Shown: positions 1 to 8,978, numbered from the stretch's first letter. The stretch is 64,000 nt of DNA from Chitinophagaceae bacterium (GCA_023957755.1 JAMLGT010000007.1:1-64000), one strand, 5' to 3'. Notes: generated by a model from the letters alone, not told the origin. A program made the numbers and translations.

Positions 1-1
1 T

Positions 2-271
2 CCGCGCCTCAGACAACTGGGAATCGGAAAGGATGTACAAACACTATCACCAAAAGAAAATGAACTTCTGAAGATGCTGGCAGAATACAAGAATGACCTG
101 CTACCCAGAGAAAAGGCATTGAAAAAAATATGGGGCAGCGATACCTATTTCAACGGAAGAAGTATGGATGTATATATTGCCAAACTAAGGAAATATCTGA
201 AAGGAGATGAGAACCTGGAAATTGTGAACATTCACGGAAACGGGTTCCGTCTGGTAGAGAAAGAAGCATAA
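2..271 (+). CDS. Response regulator, C-terminal DNA-binding domain (5' end cut by window)
   Basis: The frame is open from base 2, so the first in-window ATG at 74 is internal. The translated 89 residues fit the OmpR/PhoB winged helix. LSPKENELLKML is the first helix of that fold, followed by a helix beginning LPREKALKKIWG, then SMDVYIAKLRKYL as the recognition helix and the closing hairpin with VNIHGNGFRL. The receiver domain lies outside the window. By family it would be the transcriptional output of a two-component system. A partner kinase, if adjacent, would be upstream, off the window. The next gene is convergent. It is the only classical response-regulator sequence here besides the receiver in the hybrid kinase near 43-47 kb. 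Confidence 0.85.
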   Translation, partial: PRLRQLGIGKDVQTLSPKENELLKMLAEYKNDLLPREKALKKIWGSDTYFNGRSMDVYIAKLRKYLKGDENLEIVNIHGNGFRLVEKEA

Positions 272-290
272 ACGCCCTTTACTTTACAAG

Positions 291-995
291 TCAGCTTACT
301 AATAAAACAGCCGCAGCAATGCCGGCTGTTTCTGTTCTCAGCCGGTTGTGCCCGAGAGAAACCCCGATAAAACCAGCCTCTTCAAAAATGGCTACTTCGT
401 CCGGGCTGAAATCCCCTTCCGGCCCGATAAGCAGCAACCTCGATTTACGCGCATCGCTTACATCTTTCAATACCATACGCTGCCTCTCTTCTATGCAATG
501 TGCTATGAGGCGTTGGTCGTATCCCTGATCGTTTATCAATTCCTTAAGTGCAATTGCCCCTGTAAGTTTTGGTAAAAAGAATTGCCGGCTTTGCAACATA
601 GCGCTTACCATAATACTTTCAAGCCGGCCTGTTCTGCACGACTTCTTTTCGGTGCGCTCACATTGTAATAAGATAATAGCGCTAATACCTAATTCAGTAG
701 CCTTTTCGACAAACCATTCCAATCTGTTTTCATTTTTCAGAAGCGAAATGCCTATGGCGGTCCGGACTTCCGGTAGCGTATGCAATTTCCTTTCGATTAT
801 AGTTACCTCTGTAGTTCGCTTATCTGCCATTGAAATTTCAGCTGTCACCTCTGCCCCTTTTCCATCTGTCAGAATAATACGCTCCCCCAGCTTCATCCTT
901 AGCACCTGAGCAATGTATTTAGAGTTTTCGGCTGATAAGCTTATTATGCCGTGGACTCCCCCCACCCGTTCATCGTAAAAAAAAGGTAATTGCAT
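291..995 (-). CDS. rsmE: 16S rRNA (uracil-1498-N3)-methyltransferase RsmE
   Basis: This 234-residue protein has the usual RsmE length and order. An N-terminal PUA-like barrel (about 1-70, with HGIISLSAENSKYIAQVLRM) precedes a SPOUT methyltransferase domain. Visible SPOUT signatures are the segment around WFVEKATELGI, the IGPEGDFSPDEV loop and the C-terminal knot SLGHNRLRTETAGIAA. By family it methylates U1498 of 16S rRNA using S-adenosylmethionine in the cytoplasm. It starts 13 bp after the stop of the DsrE-like gene on the same strand, so the two are probably cotranscribed. Its 3' end converges on the response regulator gene. Confidence 0.95.
   Translation of the reverse strand: MQLPFFYDERVGGVHGIISLSAENSKYIAQVLRMKLGERIILTDGKGAEVTAEISMADKRTTEVTIIERKLHTLPEVRTAIGISLLKNENRLEWFVEKATELGISAIILLQCERTEKKSCRTGRLESIMVSAMLQSRQFFLPKLTGAIALKELINDQGYDQRLIAHCIEERQRMVLKDVSDARKSRLLLIGPEGDFSPDEVAIFEEAGFIGVSLGHNRLRTETAGIAAAVLLVS
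305..331 (+). terminator. Possible terminator hairpin downstream of the response regulator
   Basis: A 9-bp perfect inverted repeat (AAACAGCCG / CGGCTGTTT, 305-313 and 323-331) with a 9-nt loop starts 34 bp after the regulator stop. It lies within the last codons of the convergent rsmE gene. The following plus-strand bases are only moderately T-rich, so termination is plausible but not certain. Confidence 0.4.
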
Positions 996-1008
996 CTGCC
1001 ATCAACAT

Positions 1009-1365
1009 TTAAAATCCTGCCTTCAGATAACTCCATCCTTCTGACTGGCGTATTACCAGATGTGCCACTGCAGAGGGAATTATTTCTACCGAAGGTAGCA
1101 AATCTGATTCCTGCAACTTTTGTTGCTCCATCGTATTTCGGCAAACCAGCACGGATATATGATTATTAATTATTCTGCTTATCTGACCTTTCCAGTGAGA
1201 TTCCTTTTGCACAAAACATATTGCCCGCGAATGCACCACCAACTCAATACGGATTGATGGGATAGCCCGGACCAGGTTTGAAATCTGTGCTATCACAGCC
1301 TTGTGTACTTCCACCTCATCAGTAGAGAGTTGAATTACCACTTTTTGTTGATTGTCTTTATTCAT
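1009..1365 (-). CDS. DsrE/DsrF-like family protein
   Basis: This 118-residue cytoplasmic protein has the DsrE-like fold pattern. It starts with a strand and a helix with HKAVIAQISNLVRAIP, then IELVVHSRAI, then a segment ISVLVCRNTM carrying a single Cys at the position often occupied in this family. It ends with PSAVAHLVIRQSEGWSYLKAGF. Relatives are small sulfur-relay or unassigned proteins, and no specific substrate can be inferred. It is the first gene of an apparent two-gene unit with rsmE and is divergent from padR. The 254-bp gap between the two coding starts holds the palindromic operator-like region described separately. Confidence 0.8.
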   Translation of the reverse strand: MNKDNQQKVVIQLSTDEVEVHKAVIAQISNLVRAIPSIRIELVVHSRAICFVQKESHWKGQISRIINNHISVLVCRNTMEQQKLQESDLLPSVEIIPSAVAHLVIRQSEGWSYLKAGF

Positions 1366-1505
1366 ATCTGCAAAGAAAGCCCTTTTTCACACCTCACTGA
1401 GCCTCCATTCATCATTATATATTACCGTTCATACAAATCATAAAATAATTTTTATCAAACTATTACTACATAATATACTTGTAATCAATAGGTTATATTT
1501 TTTAC

Positions 1506-1564
1506 ACTACTATCTTTCAGATACTACTGCCTTAAAGATAGTAGTATATATTGCATACTACTAT
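1506..1564. promoter_or_regulatory. Overlapping inverted repeats, candidate PadR operator
   Basis: Two perfect inverted repeats share one arm. ACTACTATCTTT (1506-1517) pairs with AAAGATAGTAGT (1534-1545), and ATAGTAGTAT (1538-1547) pairs with ATACTACTAT (1555-1564). A further direct copy of ATACTACT sits at 1521-1528. The cluster lies just upstream of, and overlaps, the predicted -33 region of padR. PadR proteins bind palindromes and often regulate themselves, so an autoregulatory operator is the natural reading. Binding itself is inferred. Confidence 0.6.
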
Positions 1565-1582
1565 AAAAAAATATTACTTTTG
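1551..1582 (+). promoter_or_regulatory. Bacteroidota-type promoter of padR-pspC
   Basis: A -7 box TACTTTTG (1575-1582) matches TAnnTTTG. It is preceded at 21-bp spacing by TTG (1551-1553), in line with the Bacteroidota sigma-ABfr consensus. Transcription would begin shortly downstream, about 30 bp before the padR start. The -33 element falls inside the right-hand palindrome, so an occupied operator would block it. Confidence 0.6.
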
Positions 1583-1619
1583 TGATGTAATTATTCATTC
1601 ACACGACAAACAGAGGAAA

Positions 1620-1952
1620 ATGAATATAGAAAACACAGCCAGTCAGATGCGCAAAGGAGTGCTAGAGTTTTGCATTCTTTCTGTAATCAAATCAGGTGAG
1701 GTTTACCCTAGCGAAATAATAGACGCCATGAAAGCGGCCAACCTCAACCTGTTGGAAGGTACCTTGTATCCATTACTTACCCGCCTGAAGAATGCAGAAC
1801 TGCTCAACTACAGATGGGTAGAAAGTACAGGAGGCCCTCCAAGGAAATATTTTTCGCTGACAGAAAAAGGGCTCACCTTCTACAAAGAACTGGAGGCGAC
1901 ATGGAACGAGCTGGCAAATGCAGTAGATACAATTACTTCAGAGAATAAATAA
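1620..1952 (+). CDS. PadR family transcriptional regulator
   Basis: The ATG at 1620 is preferred because GAGG lies just upstream and the protein then begins where the PadR domain begins. An upstream in-frame start at 1551 would overlap the promoter. The 110-residue product is a minimal PadR winged helix: MRKGVLEFCILSVI, a helix with YPSEIIDAMK, the typical LLEGTLYPLLTRL recognition segment, a GGPPRKYFSLTEKG wing and a short C-terminal dimerisation helix. By family it is a dimeric, ligand- or stress-responsive repressor. It lies 33 bp upstream of the pspC-domain gene, a common Bacteroidota pairing, so it probably controls itself and that gene. Confidence 0.92.
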   Translation: MNIENTASQMRKGVLEFCILSVIKSGEVYPSEIIDAMKAANLNLLEGTLYPLLTRLKNAELLNYRWVESTGGPPRKYFSLTEKGLTFYKELEATWNELANAVDTITSENK

Positions 1953-1985
1953 CCAAACCATTCAACTTCATAAAACAGCATCACA

Positions 1986-4130
1986 ATGAAAAAGGTCATC
2001 AATATCAACTTTCAGGGTTCGGTAGTACCGATTGAAGAAAGTGCATACGATATATTGCGACAGTATATCGATAGCCTTCGGACATACTTTTCCGAAGAAG
2101 AAGGAAAGGATGAGATCATCAATGATATCGAAAGCCGCATCAGCGAATTGTTTCAGGAACGCCTCAAAGGAGGTGCCACCTGTATTACAGATGATGATGT
2201 CAATGCCATCATAGACAATATGGGCAGGCCAAAGGATTTTGCTGCCGCAGACAGTGAAGGGGGCGACTCTGAACACAATGATTCAAAGAGAGGTTCCTCA
2301 TCATCTCAATATCAGTGGCAGCCCAACCAGGGCAGGCTCTTCCGCGACGAACACAATAAGATACTGGGCGGGGTATGTAGTGGAATTGGTAATTACCTGA
2401 GAATTGATCCATGGATTGTCAGGATACTATTCATCATATCCGGAATTGGAATTCTTGCCTACCTGATTCTCTGGATTTTTATCCCTTCCAATATAGGGAG
2501 CAGTACAGGCCCAATAAGGAAGTTGTACAGAAATCCGGACGATAAAGTGCTTGCAGGAGTGTGTGGCGGTATAGGAAGCTATTTCAATATCAGCTCCTGG
2601 ATTCCCAGAATACTCTTTCTGATTCCTCTGTTGTCTGTAGTCTTCCATTTAGGCGGACGATGGTTGTTCTACCCCAATTTCGCCACAATCACATTCCTCC
2701 CCGGTTCTCTATTGATTTATATTGTGCTGTGGGCCGTAATTCCGGTAGCAAAAACTACGAGTGAAAAACTGGAGATGAAAGGCGAAAAAATTGATCTTGA
2801 TTCAATCAAAGAATCGGTGAGCAGAGAAATGAAAGAGGTAGCAGAAAGACTTGAAAAGATGGGAAAGAGCGCCGGTGATTATGTGAAAGAAAAAGGCCCA
2901 CAGATGCGACAAGAGTTTAGTGCTGCAGTATCCGGTTCAGGTAGTGTATTGGGAAATATCATCATTACCATCTTCAAAATTTTTGTGTACATCATTCTGG
3001 GGTCTATCGCTTTTGCACTGCTGGCCACCGTATTTGCAATTGCAGTTGCAGCCATTGGAGTGTTCCCTTTGAAGAATTACCTGGTAGCGGACGGATGGCA
3101 AAATATCCTGGCCTGGGGTACACTCATCTTTTTTGTAATGGTACCTGTGGTGGGAATCACTACATTCATTATACGTCAACTGGCACGCAGGAAAAGCAAC
3201 CGTTATTTTCGGAATACGATGATTGGATTATGGATATTAGGATGGATTTGCCTTTTTGCACTGATATCCTTTGTAGGACGCGATTTTAAGTTTGTTTCCG
3301 CAGCGCCAGACTCTAAAATTGAATTGGTAAATCCTGCCACATCCTATCTGGAAGTGAAACCCCTTAAGACTCCAGATTCAAGATGGAGAAGATGGATGTC
3401 GTTTGAACCATATACTCAGCTCAGAGGTTTCGTGGACGACACCGTGTATGCCGGAAATGTAATGATCAGAATTTTCAAATCAAGCGATAATCAGTACGCT
3501 GCCAGCTATACCGCAATCAGCAACGGGCATACTCAGGAAAAAGCCTCTGTATTAGCATCAAAAATCAGGTTTCACGCATCATCGGACGATAGTGTACTTT
3601 ATCTGGACAATGCAATTCCTATTAACGCTACCGACAAATTCAGAAATCAACTTGTGGAAGTAAGGATTTATGTACCATTAAACCATCGGATAAAAATCAA
3701 CAACAGTTTTCGCAGCAGCTATTACAAAGCCAACTTCACCATGTTTGGGTCGCGCGATTACTGGAACAGTACAGATGGATATTATCTGTGGCCAGGGCAC
3801 GAATACATAATGACCGAAGATGGGCCTAAGCGTATCAATTCTGACAATGACGACGATGATGATGACGATAACTACCGTTATAAAGGTTCCTCAATCCAAA
3901 TGGACTCAATGAGACTGGAACAAAGGAAACAAATTGATGCCATGGAACGAACCATTGACTCCGTTAAAGAAGCACACAAAAGAATAAATAAAAACCTTCA
4001 GGATTCTCTGATGAAAAAAAGAAATGAAATAGACCGCGAACTTCAAAACCTCGACAGACAAAGCGCAGCTTCGCTCCTACTGCCATCGGGGTGGGGAGCT
4101 TTGTCTCAGGGGTGCTTCATATACATTTAA
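1986..4130 (+). CDS. Large membrane protein with two PspC domains
   Basis: This 714-residue protein begins with a conserved cytoplasmic segment (MKKVININFQGSVVPIEESA, about 1-85). Two PspC domains follow: RLFRDEHNKILGGVCSGIG near 118-165, and KLYRNPDDKVLAGVCGGIG near 180-250. A linker and several hydrophobic helices follow (about 325-430). A long exported-looking C-terminal region has an acidic run of seven Asp near 620 and a charged coiled coil near 640-690. PspC domains belong to envelope-stress (phage shock) systems. The fused architecture and the PadR partner are typical of Bacteroidota, but the function is not defined. The last about 20 residues (LLLPSGWGALSQGCFIYI) look unlike the preceding coiled coil and could reflect a late frameshift; this cannot be settled here. 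Confidence 0.85.
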   Translation: MKKVININFQGSVVPIEESAYDILRQYIDSLRTYFSEEEGKDEIINDIESRISELFQERLKGGATCITDDDVNAIIDNMGRPKDFAAADSEGGDSEHNDSKRGSSSSQYQWQPNQGRLFRDEHNKILGGVCSGIGNYLRIDPWIVRILFIISGIGILAYLILWIFIPSNIGSSTGPIRKLYRNPDDKVLAGVCGGIGSYFNISSWIPRILFLIPLLSVVFHLGGRWLFYPNFATITFLPGSLLIYIVLWAVIPVAKTTSEKLEMKGEKIDLDSIKESVSREMKEVAERLEKMGKSAGDYVKEKGPQMRQEFSAAVSGSGSVLGNIIITIFKIFVYIILGSIAFALLATVFAIAVAAIGVFPLKNYLVADGWQNILAWGTLIFFVMVPVVGITTFIIRQLARRKSNRYFRNTMIGLWILGWICLFALISFVGRDFKFVSAAPDSKIELVNPATSYLEVKPLKTPDSRWRRWMSFEPYTQLRGFVDDTVYAGNVMIRIFKSSDNQYAASYTAISNGHTQEKASVLASKIRFHASSDDSVLYLDNAIPINATDKFRNQLVEVRIYVPLNHRIKINNSFRSSYYKANFTMFGSRDYWNSTDGYYLWPGHEYIMTEDGPKRINSDNDDDDDDDNYRYKGSSIQMDSMRLEQRKQIDAMERTIDSVKEAHKRINKNLQDSLMKKRNEIDRELQNLDRQSAASLLLPSGWGALSQGCFIYI

Positions 4131-4157
4131 TCCCATGTTTCTTTGAAGTTGGATAAG

Positions 4158-4191
4158 AGTCCTGCTACCTGAAAAGGGGCAGGGCTTTTTT
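4158..4191 (+). terminator. Rho-independent terminator of padR-pspC
   Basis: An 8-bp stem, AGTCCTGC with GCAGGGCT (one G-T wobble), has a 13-nt loop and runs directly into six T residues (4186-4191). It begins 28 bp after the pspC stop codon. Confidence 0.75.
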
Positions 4192-4261
4192 CGTACAGAG
4201 AGGTTACCTAACTATAACTTCAATCCGCGTGCTCATTAAAATATGACTCAATGCCCCCTTC

Positions 4262-4291
4262 AAAAAAATACCGAAGCTGTGCTTCGGTATT
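4262..4291 (-). terminator. Rho-independent terminator of recA
   Basis: A perfect 11-bp stem (AATACCGAAGC with GCTTCGGTATT) closes a 3-nt loop. Read on the minus strand it is followed by seven U residues from the A-run at 4262-4268. It lies 25 bp beyond the recA stop. Confidence 0.85.
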
Positions 4292-4315
4292 CAGAAATCA
4301 AAAAAATCAATCTGT

Positions 4316-5338
4316 TTAAGATGCTCCTTCTGCAATCTTCGCTTTTATTTTTCCCTCTATTTCAGCTGCGAGTTCAGGATTGTCTGTTAGCAGGGTCTTT
4401 ACGGCATCTCTTCCCTGCCCCAGCTTATTTCCTTCGTAGCTAAACCAACTGCCGCTCTTCTGTACTATGCCCAGATCCACTCCCATGTCGATAATTTCAC
4501 CATTCTTAGAAATTCCTTCTCCATACATAATATCAAACTCAGCCACTCTGAAAGGAGGCGCCATCTTGTTCTTCACCACCTTCACTTTTACTCTGTTACC
4601 CACAGAATGATCACCATCTTTTATCTGAGCCATTCTCCGGATATCTAACCGTACTGAAGAATAAAACTTCAGGGCATTACCTCCGGTAGTAGTTTCAGGA
4701 TTTCCAAACATCACCCCAATCTTTTCCCTGAGCTGATTAATAAAGATGCAGCAGCATTTGGTTTTGCTGATGGTACCTGTCAATTTTCTGAGCGCCTGAC
4801 TCATTAACCTGGCCTGAAGGCCCATCTTGCTGTCTCCCATCTCGCCTTCCAGTTCTCCTTTGGGTACCAGAGCGGCCACAGAGTCAATCACCACCACATC
4901 CAGCGCACCACTGAGAATTAATCTGTCCGCAATCTCCAGAGCCTGCTCTCCATAGTCAGGCTGGCTGACCAGTAGATTGTCCACATCTACCCCCAACTTC
5001 TTAGCATAAATACTATCAAAAGCGTGCTCAGCATCTATAATTGCGCACACACCTCCTTTTTTCTGTGCCTCAGCAATCACATGGATCGCCAGGGTTGTTT
5101 TACCTGAAGATTCCGGCCCATAAATTTCAATTACCCTCCCTTTGGGCAATCCGCCAATACCCAGTGCCACATCCAACCCAAGCGAACCGGTTGAAATTAC
5201 TTCATGAGCCTCATGCGACTTTTCATTCATCATCATCACACTCCCCTTTCCAAAGTCTTTATCTATCTTTTCCATAGTCAGCTTCAATGACTTGAGCTTC
5301 TCGGATATTTTTTCTGTTTTGTCTTTTTCCGTTGCCAT
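4316..5338 (-). CDS. recA: Recombinase RecA
   Basis: This 340-residue protein is full length for bacterial RecA. Walker A is GPESSGKTT (about 74-82), and Walker B is in [20 protein letters not shown]. Loop L1 region [14 protein letters not shown], loop L2 region [16 protein letters not shown] and an acidic/lysine-rich C-terminal tail are all visible. It forms ATP-dependent filaments on single-stranded DNA for homologous recombination and cleavage of SOS repressors. It stands alone, with its own terminator and a -7-like promoter box upstream. It is relevant to the window because the kinase array at 19-41 kb shows extensive exchange between homologous blocks. Confidence 0.98.
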   Translation of the reverse strand: MATEKDKTEKISEKLKSLKLTMEKIDKDFGKGSVMMMNEKSHEAHEVISTGSLGLDVALGIGGLPKGRVIEIYGPESSGKTTLAIHVIAEAQKKGGVCAIIDAEHAFDSIYAKKLGVDVDNLLVSQPDYGEQALEIADRLILSGALDVVVIDSVAALVPKGELEGEMGDSKMGLQARLMSQALRKLTGTISKTKCCCIFINQLREKIGVMFGNPETTTGGNALKFYSSVRLDIRRMAQIKDGDHSVGNRVKVKVVKNKMAPPFRVAEFDIMYGEGISKNGEIIDMGVDLGIVQKSGSWFSYEGNKLGQGRDAVKTLLTDNPELAAEIEGKIKAKIAEGAS

Positions 5339-5381
5339 TTGATTCGTTTGAATTGATTAAAATGTAAAGTTATCAGAAGGG

Positions 5382-5389
5382 CAAATATA
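5382..5389 (-). promoter_or_regulatory. Probable -7 box of the recA promoter
   Basis: On the minus strand this reads TATATTTG, an exact TAnnTTTG match, 44 bp upstream of the recA start. No convincing -33 TTTG is seen at the expected distance. Confidence 0.5.
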
Positions 5390-5576
5390 GAGAATATTAT
5401 TTATCAACACTAATTATTTTAGCTAAATAAAATAATATTTTTAGCATTCATGCTGTTCTAAAAATCAACCGGGAATAGTACTTCGCTACCCGAAAAACTG
5501 TTCTATAAAATTCTTACTTTTAGTCAGAAAAAGTTTCCTGTAGCTGCGTATATCGGTATGGATAGCGTGGATAACA

Positions 5577-6722
5577 CTAACTTTCAAAAAAAGCCTTCAG
5601 CCTGGCACCTGCTTCCCGAAGCGTGGCATCCTCTTTTGCAAAACAAAAGCGAAGCAATCCCTGGTTTCTCTTGTCCGCGTAAAACGAAGATACCGGGATG
5701 GCAGAAACGCCGGCTTCGACCGTCAGCCTTTTTACGTAGGAGAGCTCGTCTTCATTGCTTAAATCTGAATAATCATACAACTGAAAGAAACTGCCTTTTG
5801 AAGGGATCGGCTTCAGACCTACGGCAGAAAGCAAAGACTCCAGCAGGTCGCGTTTAGGTTCAAAGAATTTTCCAAGTCCCAAATAGGCTTCTTTATCACC
5901 TAAATAGTTTGCCAGTGCAAACTGCACCGGGCTAAAACAACAAAACGCATTATACTGGTGTACCTTCTTGAACTCAGTCATTAATTTTCCGGGTGCGATG
6001 CAATAACCGGTCTTCCATCCGGTGCAATGATATACTTTGCCAAAGGAATAGGTAACAAAACTCCTTTGAAACAATTCAGGATACCTCAAAACACTTTCAA
6101 ATCTTTGATCGTCAAAAACGAGATGCTCATACACCTCATCGCTTAGAAGATACAGATCGTTGCCCAACACAATATCACTTAGCTCCGCCATATCCGTTGT
6201 TGAAAGCAGCATCCCCGAAGGATTGTGAGGATTGTTAATGATAATCATTTTGGTACGCGGAGTTATCGCCTCCCGCACCCTCTCCCAATCGATTTTAAAA
6301 TCAGGTGCAGACAGTGGTATCAACACCGGCCGTCCACCATTGATTTCAATATTCGGAATATAACTGTCATACGCCGGCTCAAATACAATCACCTCATCTC
6401 CTTCATGAAGTACTGTAGTGAATGCGGTATAGATGGCGTAGGTAGCGCCGGGTGTCACACAAACTTCGGTTTCGGGATCTACAGATAACCCATACAGAAA
6501 ATCTATCTTTTCAGCAATGGCTTTTCTGAGTGGGGCAATACCCGCCAATGGCGCATACTGATTGTGTCCGTCATGCATGGCTTGGGTCAACAGGTTTACC
6601 AGTTTACCATCCATTGGATAATCAGGAAATCCTTGTCCGAGGTTGATGGCACCACATTCGGAAGAGAGTCGGCTCATAGTGGTGAAGATCGTTTCACCTA
6701 CATCAATTTTTCCTTTGAGCAT
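5577..6722 (-). CDS. Class I/II PLP aminotransferase (methionine/kynurenine aminotransferase type)
   Basis: This 381-residue fold-type I aminotransferase resembles E. coli YbdL and the kynurenine aminotransferases. INLGQGFPDYP and the HNQYAPLAGIAPLRKAIA segment shape the substrate site. NNPHNPSG is the cofactor-side motif, LLSDEVYEHLVFD contains the PLP Asp/Tyr pair, and SFGKVYHCTGWKTGY contains the Schiff-base Lys. The C-terminal FCFAKEDATL carries the carboxylate-binding Arg-like region. The expected reaction is amino-group transfer from methionine or aromatic amino acids to a 2-oxo acid. Its start overlaps the manC stop by one base (TAATG), so it is the last gene of kdsD-manC-aminotransferase. 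The metabolic link to those sugar genes is not evident. Confidence 0.9.
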   Translation of the reverse strand: MLKGKIDVGETIFTTMSRLSSECGAINLGQGFPDYPMDGKLVNLLTQAMHDGHNQYAPLAGIAPLRKAIAEKIDFLYGLSVDPETEVCVTPGATYAIYTAFTTVLHEGDEVIVFEPAYDSYIPNIEINGGRPVLIPLSAPDFKIDWERVREAITPRTKMIIINNPHNPSGMLLSTTDMAELSDIVLGNDLYLLSDEVYEHLVFDDQRFESVLRYPELFQRSFVTYSFGKVYHCTGWKTGYCIAPGKLMTEFKKVHQYNAFCCFSPVQFALANYLGDKEAYLGLGKFFEPKRDLLESLLSAVGLKPIPSKGSFFQLYDYSDLSNEDELSYVKRLTVEAGVSAIPVSSFYADKRNQGLLRFCFAKEDATLREAGARLKAFFES

Positions 6723-7810
6723 TATAAGAATTTGTCTCCTATGTTACGTTTAATTTCTGCGAGATACTCCTTAATATTTTGTTCATTTTCTTTCTTGCAG
6801 ACTAAGAGTGCATCAGGTGTATCCACTACTATATAATCTTCAAGCCCCTGCAACAATACTAGTTTCTTTCCATGAGAATGTACAATATTTTTTGTAGAAT
6901 CAAAGAGTATCACATTTTCGCCTGCCACTGCATTTTCCATATAGTCTTTTTCAAGATTCTGGTAGGCGCTTCCCCACGTACCCAGATCGCTCCAGCCAAA
7001 CGATGCTGGTATTACATATACATTATCAGCCTTTTCCAGAATGCCATAGTCTATGGAAATATTTACGCACAGTGGATACACCCGGTCAATTGTAGCTTTT
7101 TCTTTTGGAGTATTCAGTGCAACCCTGGCCCCATCAAACAACTCATACACTTCAGAAAGGTATTTTTCAAAGGCACTTAGGATACTTTGAGTCTGCCACA
7201 CAAAAATCCCCGCATTCCACAGGAAATCACCACTTGCCAGAAAGGTTTTGGCAAGTTCCAAATCAGGCTTTTCTGTAAAGGTCTTTACTTTATATACATT
7301 ATCCGAAACAGCCGGCTGCTCGTATTGAATATAACCATATCCCGTATTCGGATGTGTGGGCTTGATCCCCAGAGTCACCAATGCATTATTCTCTCTTGTG
7401 AACCCAAGTGCTTCCAGACACACTTTCACAAAGTCTGTATTATTTAATATCAGATGGTCTGCCGGAGCGCATATCAGGTTTGCATTAGGATTCAGCTGAT
7501 TGAGCTTCATACTGATATAAGCTATGCAGGGAGCTGTATTTTTTCTGGAAGGTTCACAGACGATATTATCCGGATTGATCTCCTTAAGTTGTTCTTCCAC
7601 CAGTTTCCGATATTCCACAGCAGTAACCACATAGATATTCTCTACGGGGATAAACTGCTTAAAACGATCGAACGTTGCCTGGATCAGAGTCTTGCCTGTA
7701 TTTAAAATATCCAGGAACTGTTTAGGATAATCTACCCGGCTCACCGGCCAGAAGCGACTTCCAATACCACCGGCCATTATGGCCACATAATTATTTAAGT
7801 TATTCTTCAT
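6722..7810 (-). CDS. manC: Mannose-1-phosphate guanylyltransferase
   Basis: This 362-residue nucleotidyltransferase begins with the pyrophosphorylase signature MAGGIGSRFWPVSR..YPKQF. It continues with EPSRKNTAPCIAY, APADHLI, FTEKPD, WNAGIFVW and SFGWSDLGTWGS, all diagnostic of the GDP-mannose branch. It makes GDP-mannose from mannose-1-phosphate and GTP in the cytoplasm for glycan or exopolysaccharide synthesis. It is shorter than the bifunctional ManC/AlgA form and lacks the C-terminal isomerase domain. It begins 9 bp after the kdsD stop on the same strand, consistent with a surface-polysaccharide precursor operon. Confidence 0.93.
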   Translation of the reverse strand: MKNNLNNYVAIMAGGIGSRFWPVSRVDYPKQFLDILNTGKTLIQATFDRFKQFIPVENIYVVTAVEYRKLVEEQLKEINPDNIVCEPSRKNTAPCIAYISMKLNQLNPNANLICAPADHLILNNTDFVKVCLEALGFTRENNALVTLGIKPTHPNTGYGYIQYEQPAVSDNVYKVKTFTEKPDLELAKTFLASGDFLWNAGIFVWQTQSILSAFEKYLSEVYELFDGARVALNTPKEKATIDRVYPLCVNISIDYGILEKADNVYVIPASFGWSDLGTWGSAYQNLEKDYMENAVAGENVILFDSTKNIVHSHGKKLVLLQGLEDYIVVDTPDALLVCKKENEQNIKEYLAEIKRNIGDKFL

Positions 7811-7819
7811 CTTCTTATA

Positions 7820-8782
7820 TTAAATTATCCCTTCCCTTACCAGATCATGCAGGTGGATGATACCTTTATAGCCGGTCTCATCAGCTACCACCAGCTGGGT
7901 AATATTGTAACCTCTCAGCAACTGCAATGCATTGACGGCAAGCTCTGAAGGATTAATCGTTTTGGGGTTACTACTCATAATATCCTTTGCAGTAATATGG
8001 GTGTCGTACATATCTTTTTCTAACATTCTCCTGAGATCACCATCTGTAATGATTCCCGCCACGTGTCCCCGGGTATCCGTAACCACGGTAGCACCCAATC
8101 TTTTTTGTGTCATCTCCACAATTACCTCTTTAATAGTGCTGTCCATCTTCACCTCGGGCCTCTCATTCTGGATATACAAATCGGCCACCCTTAGATAAAG
8201 CCTTTTGCCTAAGGCTCCGCCCGGATGGTAACGCGCAAAATCTTTAGTATCAAATCCTCTTAACTTCATCAGGCAAACCGTAAGTGCATCTCCCATCACC
8301 ATCTGCGCAGTGGTGCTGCTTGTAGGTGCCAGATTGTTGGGACATGCTTCTTCAGAAACGGTAGAATTAAGAAAATAGTCTGCGAAACGCACTAAAGTGC
8401 TGTTTTCATTACCACAGAGTGCAATAATCTTATTCCCAAAGTTGCGAATCAACTGCGCCAGCACTTTTATCTCCGGACTTTCACCGCTCTTGCTGATAAT
8501 CATCACTACATCATCAGGCTGCACCATGCCTAAATCGCCATGCAGCGCATCAGCTGCGTGTAAAAAAATGGCAGGTGTACCCGTGCTATTCATAGATGCT
8601 ACAATCTTTTGCGCAATTAACGCACTCTTCCCTATACCGCTTATTACGATTCTGCCTTTGCACTTAAACACCAGACCGACAATATTTTCGAAGTCACTAT
8701 TGACATAATCGAGCAGCCCCTGCACAGATTCGGCTTCGGCTACAATCGCTGCTTTGGCTACAGAAATGATATCAGCATTCAT
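7820..8782 (-). CDS. kdsD: KpsF/GutQ-type D-arabinose-5-phosphate isomerase
   Basis: This 320-residue protein has an N-terminal SIS sugar-isomerase domain (about 35-170, with GIGKSALIAQKIVASMNSTG, HAADALHGDLG and ISKSGESPE). Two CBS modules follow (about 205-320, with VTDTRGHVAGIITDGDLRR and VVADETGYKGIIHLHDLV). By family it interconverts ribulose-5-phosphate and arabinose-5-phosphate, the first step to Kdo for lipopolysaccharide. All expected blocks are present and the length is normal. It is the first gene of the minus-strand run with manC and has a TAGGTTTG promoter box upstream. Confidence 0.93.
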   Translation of the reverse strand: MNADIISVAKAAIVAEAESVQGLLDYVNSDFENIVGLVFKCKGRIVISGIGKSALIAQKIVASMNSTGTPAIFLHAADALHGDLGMVQPDDVVMIISKSGESPEIKVLAQLIRNFGNKIIALCGNENSTLVRFADYFLNSTVSEEACPNNLAPTSSTTAQMVMGDALTVCLMKLRGFDTKDFARYHPGGALGKRLYLRVADLYIQNERPEVKMDSTIKEVIVEMTQKRLGATVVTDTRGHVAGIITDGDLRRMLEKDMYDTHITAKDIMSSNPKTINPSELAVNALQLLRGYNITQLVVADETGYKGIIHLHDLVREGII

Positions 8783-8833
8783 AAATTACAATTTGACCAC
8801 TTCACACCTTAAGGTCTCAAAAACAGAATGTTG

Positions 8834-8868
8834 CAAACCTAATTCAAATTCATGCATTTCCATTCAAA
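8834..8868 (-). promoter_or_regulatory. Probable promoter of the kdsD-manC operon
   Basis: On the minus strand, TAGGTTTG (8834-8841) matches the TAnnTTTG -7 box. TTTG (8865-8868) lies 23 bp further upstream, slightly more than the usual 19-21 bp. The box is about 52 bp before the kdsD start. Confidence 0.5.
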
Positions 8869-8978
8869 ACAATTCATCAGAGGTCATCCAAATAATTCGT
8901 ATCTTCCCCAATGGTCACCCGAATTTATGCATGAATGTTAAAACCTGAATAAAAATAAATTTTCATTTTCAATTGGGA

